Source: Oscillospiraceae bacterium
GTDB lineage: Bacteria > Bacillota > Clostridia > Oscillospirales > Ruminococcaceae
DNA length: 64,000 nt
NCBI GenBank assembly: GCA_017435565.1
Contig: JAFSEU010000012.1
Coordinates: 1-64,000, forward strand
Reading direction: 5' to 3'
The notes below the pieces were generated by a model, which ran no database searches, was not told the origin of the DNA, and worked only from the letters and a program-made list of their open reading frames with translations. How positions within the stretch are numbered: the first letter of the stretch is position 1; every line of letters starts with the position of its first letter. Shown in pieces: positions 52,401 to 59,139 of this stretch. The translations under genes and the position numbers were made by a program.

Positions 52401-53954
52401 GGACCTCTTGCGACGGTAGGTTCAAGTGGATATACGTTGAATCTTGATTCAAGTAAGACTGTTGAGAGCGTATCTGTTACATTTGGTGATATGGGAAGCG
52501 ATTTGTCTGCTAATATGTACCAGGGAGGTACTGAAAAGGCCTATGCTTGGTTGGATTATGATAATGGTACTTTGTCATATACAACATGGGGAAATACATT
52601 CCATTATTCGCAATCAGTAAGTGGAAATACTCTGTTGTTTGAAAGAGGAAGTAACGAAGCTATTGCGTTGGACAAATTACAAATATCACTTCAAAACGGA
52701 AGTTCATCTTGGGAAATCGAAACCATTGTCGTCACCTACAGCGATGGTACAGTAGTTACCCACTCAGCGGCTGGCTCTACGTCATCAGGCGGCGGAGGTT
52801 CAGGCGGCGAGGTAGTTGAAGAAACCTTCCCCATTACCTTAGGCACTGTTAACAAGGGCGATACAGTTAAAGTTGTTTTAACAGGTCCTGCCTCCAAATA
52901 CGTCAACGGTGCATTGTCAGGAAATGTTAATGGAACCTGGACAAATCAGTCCTGGGAGTCTACATTTGACAGCAGTGGTAATCTCGTGCTTGAGATCGTC
53001 AGCGAATATGACTTTACTGATGCACAGCTTCAGAAGTGGTGGTGTTCCAGTGACGGAAGTACTTCAGATTTGATTGATGAAGTTCAGGCAGTCAGCTATG
53101 AGATAATACCTGCTGGTAATTCGGGTAACACAGGTGGCGGAGATGAACCTGTTGGAGATACGGTTACAGGAAATGATTTGAATGTCGGCACAAATCCGAG
53201 TGTTGCTATCGATTCAAGTAAAACTGTAACCACACTTACGCTTACATTATCTGACGATACAGTGAATGGCAGCTATTCGAATTTTGCTGTATATATTGGA
53301 AATTATCTTGCTGGAGCAAACATCGCCTCGCAAAACGGTACTATTACAGTAAGTCAAGAATGGGGTGGATGCACATATACAGTGACTGGAAATACCGTTA
53401 CGTTGACTCTTAATAAATCAGCGGATGCAATTATCTTTGCTAATTACGGAGGTAGTAATGTAGTATCATCCTACACCATCACTTACGCATCAACCGCAGC
53501 CGCGTCATACTCCCTTCTCAATCGCGTATCATACGCACCGCCTTCAAGGGCATATGCGTTGCTTGCAGATGCAACCTACCCCGAGCTGGTAGATACAGTT
53601 CTGATAACTTCGACTGAGGATTGGACGTACATTTACGAAAACCTCCCCGTATATGATTCAAATGGTAATCCGTATTACTACTGGATAGTCGAGGTTGGCG
53701 CAAACGGCTTCACGCCGAGCTACAGCTTCTCAGACGGTGACGATGTCGCAATTGACGCAGACTACTGCATAAACGCAGAAAATGCAGGCAACGCGACCGC
53801 AACCGTTAAGAATACACCAAATGACACTTCAACCTCCCTGCCTTCAACCGGCGGTCAGGGAACGCAAAGGTACTATGTAACAGGCATAGCAATTATGCTC
53901 TGTGCATTAGCCGGAATCTATGGATTTAAGCGGAGGCAGAGAAGCCAAAGCTAA
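40401..53954 (+). CDS. Giant LPSTG-anchored pilus surface protein with nested SGNH esterase domain
   Basis: 4,517 residues, with GTG start at 40401 after AAAGGGGGCGGG. Residues 1-45 are a signal peptide. An N-terminal adhesin-like beta domain (about 60-275) is followed by about seven isopeptide-type repeats, each with a GxIxWTVxV-like strand (about 280-1320), and 12 CnaB domains (recurrent VxKxW...YxxxE...VTNT). Other domains are nested inside CnaB repeats. One is an SGNH hydrolase (about 3205-3440) with Ser3218, Asn3291, Asp3420 and His3423. Another, at about 3690-4370, has Ig-like Big_2 repeats plus carbohydrate-binding-like modules. The C-terminus is LPSTG (4480-4484), a hydrophobic helix and a basic tail, the sortase signal. 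It is probably the pilus tip or a long stalk adhesin binding and deacylating polysaccharides; substrate unknown. Confidence 0.88.
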   Translation: MKEVRGVIENYILNHDRNKRLLALFLALAILVSFAVPASLIQPANSMTANSDGGATLLSDDTDRPTPTVSETITAPNASGKPFTSACTYIPLKSESIEGYISTVTVVYSEPSDDAEPIYDEITNEIIGYTYPPVDTDGDGIADSISIPAGADESTEFELKITYKLPPSYTANSLSTNDPCMYYILPENFTVLEDLYGSLVYVLDEEYNRDLPAAYFSVDDDTGLVVIQFTDEYIQYLKDNGTTATGTLVISGSMGRADTADGDSSIELGGFTITSEFEDKPNSVTKSQGTVAPNANGGADVTWSVTVYDGGYGFTGWSVKDANFVGASVIMNPEGQFGTWNGDTYTFTSEPGVSSVTFTYTKTLSVAEIEALYDANNLTVTNRVDITNPDGLTDSAESSASLERPSVEKVGTADYETGSYGNVINWEITVTNPYGGPLNEYVVSDTYLSQQSATLVVKDAQGNVLTSGTDYTYNSGNDLTLTTNKSEVIISYQTQGWGGNTYTNNAVLKDGSTQISNDSETVTYENATHLGKQGVYDPETNTIVWFVTAESHIGFLDGYKIYDRGVFGPGFAITSLEQIDIISVDGMNGTTVYSDLTAVENSDGSITYKDSNGTVYGTVSFVADDTSNSVVQIVSADSTNKVGITKVEFSFSTPVVEGQTEYSNTVEPESGQGDTAKVTPSCQYNIDKSGSYNAANGTIEWTISVKNNTALDTASLNDVTLTDAALVGMSASDLALSWAMDTSGNYDFTLSSSGNVVTITDANGNAVATLTIDSAAGTITFSSVTAGFNDIGLKYTKTVSQELIKQAASQTTTVSNTLSAEVPGDNPTDVSETVTVTNPYSITKTGSYDASTGNIIWTVEVQNTSGTLSDIELTDDAFGNLASGTGIEISQAHGYYNVWNVTAQGSDNSFTFTNNGTSYGTMALSDGKITFTDSGDNGLQYVKFTYQTKATAGNNESETNTISSNKLPDVTSDPVTVTNPYTMSKSAVGEYNPETGLVTWSVVVKDTSWNSLDGVVLADTQFNNLVSVWGDYAYFYYSWGESVSLSSKTQDNVITIYKSQNCSYNGSWGTYDVPYATLTFADGKVAIDVIDAKALGYGVDTDLDEVKFSYQTKVTQEDIANGYVTNTIGTHGTGVGPSEGSSATHQITNREVLFDKYSTTNDVETHGDGEATYTPAWTINIRKDDGYSSDEPILVDVLSADNGGKHYITAAQLSAIKVSAKQYEADSSYTLLESGYTIVGTGEVTDDNGTVLGYSGFTVTFNDSVDTANYRYLQITYNTSANTSGVVGQGSGTTATFTNSATFDSDKSDGDNFTYTEIPEDYVETISLNVNKTWSDGGSTALRTDVQFKLLQKIGSNGEWTYYDSDDEGDEADIFTISSNGSDTWTYTINNLPKTTPYSEYGQENIYYKVEEITEISGYKTTYVGNYDNGTNSNGAVIQIINTLVSVEVEKKWVNNNPDGTLNPVSVTLQYSADNGSTWNDYTNGTIELSGSNNWTYKWTALDPDYIYRVNELAVDGYTTTYSATSVDGVNNQKITITNTSNNITVNKNWVDVDGYRPASGTVTVGLYKIVGDSEELVGELKPLDGSDYQTLTWYGLESGAEYFVEEIGADGYVVTYKNASGQETQNVKSGGTINITNTLVSVYVEKSWSGYQSGTTPPDVEVKLQYKAKDAENIEANWNDYTVDGTVCTATLSYANSSLKAAWHNLNPDYVYRVVEVNTLSGYTVSYSEDYIDGVTDQYFNIYNTSNNISVYKLWSDDQTNRPTNVEVGLYKIVDGEEELVSTQILTGTYGQTLTWYGLEPNYQYIVREADIEGYVTTYKNSSGTATQNATIGDTITITNTKNNIKISKVWKDLNGNTITPDIDSIKLDVYQSQSGVPAISDSVTDRTTYTGEDGSVTGAFALPDLQAGDKLTLRINSNQGYIQYCNGCIGANDAAGNWVQLEWNGTINSYYLDLTFDVTQDLTNVVFQTWYNGSSQNGSPDYIDSVDYSIQSWTLYDTITVTPDDNGNWTYNLTNLPTGTAPGEYIYKFVEQTVDGYYATYTNNDGVTPTSNSQVTITNNEAETVDKVAYDKDGNAIVSGSLIKPNSLEKATIDGVECYVIHYQITPCKSGLKIIDTLPTGWSFCTSAPYNPVGYWDQWNIYSLSSGTGENNYQYDNTSTPHTVTFYNAKWSHVDYYISIPVETLDNKIKESNSVLVENTAALESENSQPTTNRIVVSNSTSGNNDDSLIDKTASINKAGDLKYTVVFNPEGKNLANGDEVHLTDDFNLLDCVNANGVAFLDQADVKLSSFTVERADSITYDSNGNLVFDENGILDYEGTVINAYYTPTYEPTETTVTVLEFATSTYYEYNMWETSDFEIGDQITFVVSATDKANSSWGETGPYIMADEWNNGYYTKLVDFTEKASYNSETKQWTYTYTVDKDYAKLAIGSYNYNSGEYNWANSYVTDVSATTSTTTQLSTVTLDITVPDETPIVITYYYTISPLPNGSTVTASNSISFDTGNYNGSDTNDATEFLVNKTSSTISVATAPTIKKVSISDYSVKVDAEFKMAYWDGVNNCWVFAVAQEKGEGNIVKPVWTTTDGATATATDNTIPSNAHSFELGTIDISLEDGKLYKLIETSMPFGYHGYNLAADFNATYNYTGSETDYDGNMEGKPNYAAYITAVKDSMAAAARTEAIFEDLLQGYLAGYANPYSAFFTEFEPVYYFAYEDADYATPSGFAEQVTTVATTGELILNNSEMIEITIDKTWDQTAIDEVGVEVTDVKSIVKLYWSTVKKSTGFPEQLYEVNDTYFSSLKDVEGFQNPQVVGTADDPNTEEIESVTAKWGLLPSGYMGQPIYYYVKEIGYMVGTKTYYYLESADEYVYARLDDQGNIIPLAEDGTDLSGTDYVTVGIKPIYTGNGTNNNPNWVDTSKNKQVEIDIQNTAGLKIEKLWRTSDNKDFFDPEVNMKPPLDSVPIILYGTLASTGIEQMIGSFTVGTANDWHLIIDEKEYNLSAYKSFRVEENVPADQQHLIYGYAVSYGYNVNGTSGTITVTNKDNTPTEIDVTVNKVWSDSADHTNDSVTLQLYQTTRKEALTYEEGDTLIIEEITLSQTNNWTYTTTEKLPYKDSVSGLRYYYYVVEKSYNVENGETYKTNYTRSDIANRQTLTVTNYVPGSINIEKNWIDTNNATIPSNSLLLPDGIQVDIYRRPDEVMYGEGGATLDPGIQVYADGDSITNGFWTGADPYPNVLEGKLPSTTDEPANVVNSGVSSQLIDTVFTTYNDKDLSDADIKFSTGYNFYTVIAGTNDINYGHSIDEIVEDYTTLILDKVKAVDSNVVVLVGGIPHEDFWDEAESETTTGFSYTGALQYVVDNYPTDTSNQTQVEAYEKTVNKRIDDANARIKALVESYQGLKIYYVDIPAVLDALVEEGKEPLHDGCHPSQAGYNAIALAFYDAINTYYGVGTMETPKNMESGYPEDITDTTKYEYVGTYTIDKPDTEDGTWTTSIELPTMNDSNVNYVYYVVEKTTGYTVAYNSNGQVIGDNDGDTISVTNTVDTEKTSITVEKLWRDNDSGNRPSSVELQLQRKLENASGWTDIGEKFTLTSEGGWTTTITDLDVTNNNGVKYHYQVVETVPDGYIVTYGDTNGDAAAVAGTTITVTNTKTFDLTVKKVWSDPDHVLNEGVQVEIYRDIVNNTGGNGLNIMPLQLALVTPADGNLAITTGKTATVEVNKANTTVSFSEDLATAVVNDKTITVTARDTTGNTVMTITDADGQTVKVNITVTDKPTLTLALSQSSILAGETSTISAELSDGTAIESISYEITGTAATLSGNTLTGVNAGTVTVKATATVGDDTYEATTTLTVNLTDSFTLTATENADGTFTVTPSPSYGTFVYTSSNDSIATVDKNTGVVTIHGAGTVTITATRNGEDTASVDIKVPLTVSPESVTMSTSGSTSTQELTVNSTDVTYESSDETVATVSDDGVITAKGDGSATITVYYHKGQADEQSKTVNVTVSSGPLATVGSSGYTLNLDSSKTVESVSVTFGDMGSDLSANMYQGGTEKAYAWLDYDNGTLSYTTWGNTFHYSQSVSGNTLLFERGSNEAIALDKLQISLQNGSSSWEIETIVVTYSDGTVVTHSAAGSTSSGGGGSGGEVVEETFPITLGTVNKGDTVKVVLTGPASKYVNGALSGNVNGTWTNQSWESTFDSSGNLVLEIVSEYDFTDAQLQKWWCSSDGSTSDLIDEVQAVSYEIIPAGNSGNTGGGDEPVGDTVTGNDLNVGTNPSVAIDSSKTVTTLTLTLSDDTVNGSYSNFAVYIGNYLAGANIASQNGTITVSQEWGGCTYTVTGNTVTLTLNKSADAIIFANYGGSNVVSSYTITYASTAAASYSLLNRVSYAPPSRAYALLADATYPELVDTVLITSTEDWTYIYENLPVYDSNGNPYYYWIVEVGANGFTPSYSFSDGDDVAIDADYCINAENAGNATATVKNTPNDTSTSLPSTGGQGTQRYYVTGIAIMLCALAGIYGFKRRQRSQS

Positions 53955-53982
53955 ATTATAAATCTAAGGTAATTAAACGTTC

Positions 53983-54023
53983 GCAAGGGTAAAGCGGCGA
54001 GTAGCTTTACGCCGCACCCTTGC
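53983..54023 (+). promoter_or_regulatory. Strong intercistronic hairpin before the pilin gene
   Basis: GCAAGGGT pairs with ACCCTTGC, with an inner GCGGCG/CGCCGC stem and a small bulge. No T-tract follows, so it is not a classical terminator. It may process or stabilise the mRNA to favour pilin over the giant protein. Confidence 0.6.
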
Positions 54024-54054
54024 ACAACCACAATATTTTTAAAGGAGAAGAATT

Positions 54055-55563
54055 ATGAAAAACACAACAATGAGAAAACTCGCAGGTATCGCAGCAATCG
54101 TAACACTCGCTTCCTGCATGATGGCACCCATGGGCATGACTGCTTTTGCAGTAGCCGCTGACACAAGTGATATTACAATTTCCGGAGCTGTCACAGGCTC
54201 AGAGTATGTAGGTTATAAGTTGATGACCTTGACTCAGAACGGCACTTCTTTTTCTTACACGATCAACTCAAAATATTCGGAAATTTTGCAGGCAGCTGCA
54301 GACGTTGATTCTGATGACGCTGTACTTGAATATCTTGAAAGTGACGATGTTGATATTAGAGCATTTGCAGATGCAGTTTATATGGGAATTCTTGCTGACG
54401 GTACAATTGAATCTGATGAAGTGCTTTCAGCAACAGAAGCAACAACTGTAGAACAGGGTTATTACCTTGTTGTAGAAACAAAGACAGGTAATTCCGATCC
54501 TGATGATACATATTCACTCGCAATGCTTGATACCGCTGGTGATGATAATGTAACTATCACAACAAAGGAAAGCACACCTACTCTCTTTAAAAAGATTAAG
54601 GATAAAAACGATACTGAAAATACAACATCGGATTGGCAGGATAGTGCTGACCATGATATCGGAGATTCGATTGATTTCCAGTTGACTGGTACAGTTTCCA
54701 GCAAGTACGATGATTATAAAGAATACTACTATGCGTTCCACGATACACTCTCTCCTGGTCTGACATTTAATAATGACGTTCAGGTTTATGTTGGTGGAGT
54801 AGAAATCACAGAAGGCTTCGAAGTTGTTACCTCTACAACAGATGGCTGCACATTTGAAGTAGTGTTTGAAGATCTTAAGGATATTGATTCTGTAACAGCT
54901 ACAAGCAAGATTGTAGTTGAATATTCTGCTACATTGAATGAAAATGCTGAAATCGGTTCAACAGGCAACCCCAACGTTGCTGACCTTGAGTACAACGTAA
55001 ATCCCTACTTTACCGATGCTAATAACGATGGTAAAGATGATACAACAGGTGAAGAAGAGGAAACAGGTTACACTCCCGAAGATAAGGTAATTGCTTTTAC
55101 TTATAAGGTAGAAGTAAACAAAACAGATGGTACTAACGCCTTGGATGGTGCTACATTTACGCTTGAAAAGAATGTCAATGGTACTTGGACAGCACTTGAA
55201 CTTGTTGAAGCTGATAACGGTTCGACATTCACATTTACAGGACTTGATGACGGCGATTACAGATTGACAGAAACCGAAGCTCCTCAGAATTACAATAAAC
55301 TGACAGATCCGATTGAATTTACTGTATCTGCTGAACATGATGTAGAAGAAGCAAATCCTCAGCTCACAGCTCTTACTGGCGATACATTTACAGGTAATGT
55401 AACTACTGGTATATTGTCTACAGAAATTGTGAACGAATCCGGTTCTAAGCTCCCCTCAACCGGTGGTATCGGTACAACTCTCTTCTACGTAATCGGTGGC
55501 ACAATGGCAGCAGGCGCCGGCGTTTACCTCATCTCCAAGAAGAGAATGAACAAGGAAGACTAA
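54055..55563 (+). CDS. Major pilin, SpaH/EbpB family, LPSTG-anchored
   Basis: This is the likely polymer-forming pilin of 502 residues. A signal peptide is at 1-35 (RKLAGIAAIVTLASCMM, then TAFA). The N-terminal domain has NVTITTKESTPTLFKKI, whose Lys is in the position of the pilin-motif lysine. A middle beta domain follows, then a CnaB domain with the E-box GDYRLTETEAPQNY (about 400-415) and LPSTG near residue 468, followed by a TM helix and KKRMNKED. AAAGGAGAAG precedes the ATG. The sortase follows after 131 bases. Strong pilus signatures; exact assembly is inferred. Confidence 0.9.
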   Translation: MKNTTMRKLAGIAAIVTLASCMMAPMGMTAFAVAADTSDITISGAVTGSEYVGYKLMTLTQNGTSFSYTINSKYSEILQAAADVDSDDAVLEYLESDDVDIRAFADAVYMGILADGTIESDEVLSATEATTVEQGYYLVVETKTGNSDPDDTYSLAMLDTAGDDNVTITTKESTPTLFKKIKDKNDTENTTSDWQDSADHDIGDSIDFQLTGTVSSKYDDYKEYYYAFHDTLSPGLTFNNDVQVYVGGVEITEGFEVVTSTTDGCTFEVVFEDLKDIDSVTATSKIVVEYSATLNENAEIGSTGNPNVADLEYNVNPYFTDANNDGKDDTTGEEEETGYTPEDKVIAFTYKVEVNKTDGTNALDGATFTLEKNVNGTWTALELVEADNGSTFTFTGLDDGDYRLTETEAPQNYNKLTDPIEFTVSAEHDVEEANPQLTALTGDTFTGNVTTGILSTEIVNESGSKLPSTGGIGTTLFYVIGGTMAAGAGVYLISKKRMNKED

Positions 55564-55631
55564 TTAAGTCTTAACGCAATAAATTATTATTTAAACCCAA
55601 AAGCGATTAACTACTAATTAAAACACAAAAC

Positions 55632-55668
55632 AAACCGCCGATGGCATAAAATGTCATCGGCGGTTTAT
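55632..55668 (+). terminator. Hairpin between pilin and sortase genes
   Basis: AAACCGCCGATG pairs perfectly with CATCGGCGGTTT (12 bp), but only TTTATCG follows. It may be a partial terminator or RNA-processing stem lowering sortase expression relative to pilin. Confidence 0.65.
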
Positions 55669-55694
55669 CGTAAAACATTACAGGAGGGTCGGAA

Positions 55695-56570
55695 TTGAAA
55701 AAAAAATCAGGCGTAATTTCAACAATAATCTTTACATTGATTTTCATTATCGGCCTTGCTATAATGCTTTATCCCATTGTCAGCGACTGGTGGAACTCAA
55801 AGGTACAAAGCCGTGCGGTAGCAAGCTATGACCAAACGGTTGCCGAAATGGACGAAACCGAATATGAGCTGATTCTGCAAAAGGCGCGCGATTATAACGC
55901 AAAAGTCGCAAAGCTTAACGCTCCGCTTGCCGAGGCAGACTCACTCCCCGAATACTATGAAATTCTTGATGTTTCGGGAACGGGTATTATGGGATATATC
56001 ACCATCCCGTTGATTAAGGTTGAGATTCCGATATATCACGGAACGAGCGAATCGGTTCTCAACATTGCCGCCGGACATCTTCAAGGCACGGCATTTCCAA
56101 TCGGAGGAGAAAACACACACGCTGTAATTTCAGCGCACAGAGGTCTTCCTACTTCAAAACTGTTCAGCGACCTTGACAAGCTTGTTGTCGGAGATACGTT
56201 TACAGTAACGATTCTCAATGAGGTTTATACCTACGAGGTTGAGGATATATTCATTGTTGAGCCTCACGAGGTTGAAAAGCTTGCGGTAATTCCTAATGGC
56301 GATTATGTCACTCTGATGACTTGTACACCCTACGGCGTAAACAGTCACCGTTTACTTCTGCGCTCAAAACGAATTGAAACCGTTTATCAGAGCACGGTCA
56401 GAGTTGTGTCGGATGCCGTTCAGGTTGACCCGCTGCTGGTTGTTCCGCTTCTGTCAACTCCGCTGCTCATCGGGTTGATTATTTTCTGGATTTTCAGCGG
56501 CAGGAAGAAAAAATCTCTGCCTTACAGAAATCCGCTTTATACTTTGCCGCCAAGAAAATATGATGAATAA
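55695..56570 (+). CDS. srtC: Class C (pilus-polymerising) sortase
   Basis: Sortase C joins pilin subunits covalently by transpeptidation at the LPxTG motif. The 291-residue protein has an N-terminal TM helix (about 5-30), a beta-barrel with the catalytic His in THAVISAHRGLP (about residue 151), Cys210 in LMTCTPYG, Arg in NSHRLLL, and a second TM helix near 250-275. The two TM helices and TLxTC pattern mark class C rather than housekeeping class A. The AAACAGGAGGG-type ribosome site is visible before the start. It ends the pilus operon. Confidence 0.93.
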   Translation: MKKKSGVISTIIFTLIFIIGLAIMLYPIVSDWWNSKVQSRAVASYDQTVAEMDETEYELILQKARDYNAKVAKLNAPLAEADSLPEYYEILDVSGTGIMGYITIPLIKVEIPIYHGTSESVLNIAAGHLQGTAFPIGGENTHAVISAHRGLPTSKLFSDLDKLVVGDTFTVTILNEVYTYEVEDIFIVEPHEVEKLAVIPNGDYVTLMTCTPYGVNSHRLLLRSKRIETVYQSTVRVVSDAVQVDPLLVVPLLSTPLLIGLIIFWIFSGRKKKSLPYRNPLYTLPPRKYDE

Positions 56571-56576
56571 ACAAAC

Positions 56577-56613
56577 AAAAGCCCTTTCGGATATGAAAGG
56601 GCTTTGCGTTTTT
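56577..56613. terminator. Bidirectional terminator at the end of the pilus operon
   Basis: AAAGCCCTTTC pairs with GAAAGGGCTTT and is followed by GCGTTTTT. It is shared with the convergent sigma-sensor gene. Confidence 0.9.
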
Positions 56614-56619
56614 CAGGGT

Positions 56620-58721
56620 TTAATCAATTGTATAATCATACAGATATCCGTTTGAAAGTAGAACATTTCCGCAGTCGGTAATTCTAACAATCTTGTCTGC
56701 AACATTGTTCAAAGCGTCACACGGATAGAACGCTGTGTCAACTTCTTCTGTGTCCCATCTTGATGCAATTGCAGCTGTGTAATATCCTGTGTCGGTCTTT
56801 ACAGTCATCAAATTGTTGGACATCCATACATTTTCAAGCGTACCTTCAGGACAATCCTCTTCAAAAACAACTGTTCCGTTTTCGGTAAGTGCAACAATCT
56901 TGTTGTCATCGGTAAGACCCAATGCTGTAATGTAATAGAAATGAGTGCAGTTATCGAAAACATCAACAAAAACATAATCTTCGCTGTTTTCGATGATATC
57001 TTCTTCTGCAGCGTTGTTTACTTCGTGAATCTGTCCCTTGTCAGAAAGCGCAAAGTATGTATCAACCATATCCACAACCTCAATACCAAAATGCTCAAGA
57101 TTTGCAAATGTATCAAGCGCATTATGATAGAAGCCCAAGCCGCCGTCAACAGGATTAGGGTAGTTTGTTTCGGTATATGCGTGTGCCGCATGCCAGAATC
57201 CGCTTGAATCCATAGCATAAAGCTCAAAGCCATTTTTGCTGATTTTTATAGATTCAAGGTCCTCAACATCCTCATATAAGGTTCCTTCGCCTTCAAGGAT
57301 TACTGTGGGTTCGTCGTAGTTCCATGTTTCAGTTTCGCTAATCACCTTTGCATAAACTTTTCTTCCGTCAATAGCTACAAAACGCTCCTGATTATAGCTG
57401 AAAGCAATATCATCAAATTTTGTAATTGACGTGTTTTCACCGATGGTTTTAATATCATATGCCAATCTGGAGTAGGGATAGTAATAATAAATGTTGCCCT
57501 CATTATCAAGAAGAATAAAGCTGTTGTCAACCGAGGTGACTTCGTTGTAAACATCAACAATTTTACCCGAAATCAAATCGGCGCCTTCGCCGTCTTCTGT
57601 GTGCTGGGCAAGTTTGATAACCTCAAGCCCTTCAAATTCGGGGTACTCGCTTTCTTCGTTATCGGAAGAGTTGTTGTCATCAGAGTCAGATTCTTTGCTT
57701 GACTCGTCATCTTCCGATTCGCTGCTTTCTTGGATTGATGAATCCTCTTTATTATATTCGGATTCTTCATTGTCTTTGTCATCATCATCGTCTGAAGATT
57801 TGCTGTCATCTTCATCGTCCTCGTCAATTTCGACAGAGATTGTCTTGTCGTCATCATCGTCATTGCCGCGGCGTCTGTCGCTGTCATCGTCAGATGAGAT
57901 AATCACCCCTGCTGTAATGGCGCCGCCTACAATAACCAGCGCTGAAACGCCTGCAATAATTTTTCCTTTTAATGTGCTAAGCATTGTTTTTCCTCCTGTT
58001 TTTACAGCTTTTGCTGTATTGTTAATTGTTTTTTGACTGCACGTTCCTGCTTTTGCGGCGGCAAATTCAGCAAAATTCATTTTCGGAAGTGTAATTTTTT
58101 GTTCCTCCGTTTTGAATATCAGTCCGATAATACCGATTGGCATAACAGAGTGCAATTTGTCGTTATTCTCTTTCTCGTAAATAAGCACAGCCTCCCGTAA
58201 TTTTTTTCGTGAGCTGTTCAGTCGTGACAAGACGGTTCCTTCGGGACAGTCCATTATGTTGCTGATTTCTGCTACGCTCATATTATTGTAATAATAAAGA
58301 ATTACCGTTTGCCTTTGCGATAATGTCAGATTGTTGTCGATGATGTCCATAATGATTTGTCTTTTTGCATCATTTTCCACGTAGTCTGCCGGTATCAGCC
58401 CATCATCGGGTATGCTTTCGGCAAATTCTTCATCAAGCTGCTGCGAATTTGATATTTGTGCAAAAAAAGATTTGCAGTCGTTTATCGCAATTCTGTTTAT
58501 CCAAGCAAGAAAATTTTCAGGATATGCAAGCGAACCGAGCTTTTCAAAAGCCTTGAGATATGTGCTTTGCAGAATATCACGGGCGGCCTGATCATCCTGT
58601 GTGAGCTTCAAACAATTGAAATATACCGATTTCCCGGTTTCCTCATAAATTTTCCCGAAAGCGTCTCCCTGTCACCACTCTGTGATTTTTTGATTAAAAA
58701 CACAAGTTCTTCTTTGTTCAT
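56620..58721 (-). CDS. Transmembrane sigma-70-family factor with extracytoplasmic sensor domain (frameshifted 5' end)
   Basis: The uninterrupted frame is 56620-58611, beginning at KLTQDD in sigma region 2. Translating upstream shows the true start at ATG 58721 (GGGAG before it). That frame reads MNKEELVFLIKKSQSGD, then loses homology within 58661-58673, after which the other frame resumes with AFGKIYEETGKSVYFNC into KLTQDD. This is a one-base-type shift. The product has sigma region 2, region 4 (TLSQRQTVILYYYNN...AEISNIMDCPEGTV), a TM helix (about 225-245), a D/E/S-rich linker, and an outer domain with repeated YxLxDxxGxIYxY-like strands, propeller-like. It is a sigma factor that could be membrane-tethered and released by a signal. 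Confidence 0.8.
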
Positions 58722-58751
58722 CCTTTTCTCCCTTTTTCAAAATTTAAGCTT

Positions 58752-58765
58752 TGTCATTTTTGACA
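58752..58765. repeat. Inverted repeat upstream of the sigma-sensor gene
   Basis: TGTCA-TTTT-TGACA is a perfect 5-bp inverted repeat. A second TGTCA lies at 58776-58780. The site is 31 bases before the ATG and could be an operator or autoregulated promoter element; no clear -10 is seen. Confidence 0.35.
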
Positions 58766-58781
58766 TAAGTTAGATTGTCAA

Positions 58782-58987
58782 AAGCATTCAAAAATTCATA
58801 ATAAGACAAAATTTAAACTATTATTTACATAAAGTTATTAAATTTGATTTTCATAATGATTATACAACATAATTTTATACGATTTATCAACGTAAAGGGC
58901 AATATCGATAAATCTTTTATGAATACGAATATCAAAAAACACAGAGTTGTGTCCCAAAATTTGTGAGTTTTGTATGTCTGCACCGCC
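58782..58987. other. AT-rich intergenic stretch without a supported gene
   Basis: This lies between the divergent sigma-sensor and ugd genes. It is AT-rich with no ribosome-site-supported ORF and no recognised riboswitch. The ugd promoter follows at 58988. Confidence 0.5.
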
Positions 58988-59016
58988 TTGACAATGTCTT
59001 GTATTTATGGTATATT
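58988..59016 (+). promoter_or_regulatory. Promoter for ugd
   Basis: TTGACA (58988-58993), 17 bases, TATATT (59011-59016), leaving a 120-base leader to the ATG. Confidence 0.8.
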
Positions 59017-59139
59017 TATATCGGTAAATTAAATAAAATTATCTGTTGGTATTTGTGAAAAACACCGATATTTAAATTGGATGATTTCTTTACGGATTCG
59101 TCACTTTAACAGCTTGTTGAAAGGTATTTTATCGGCATT

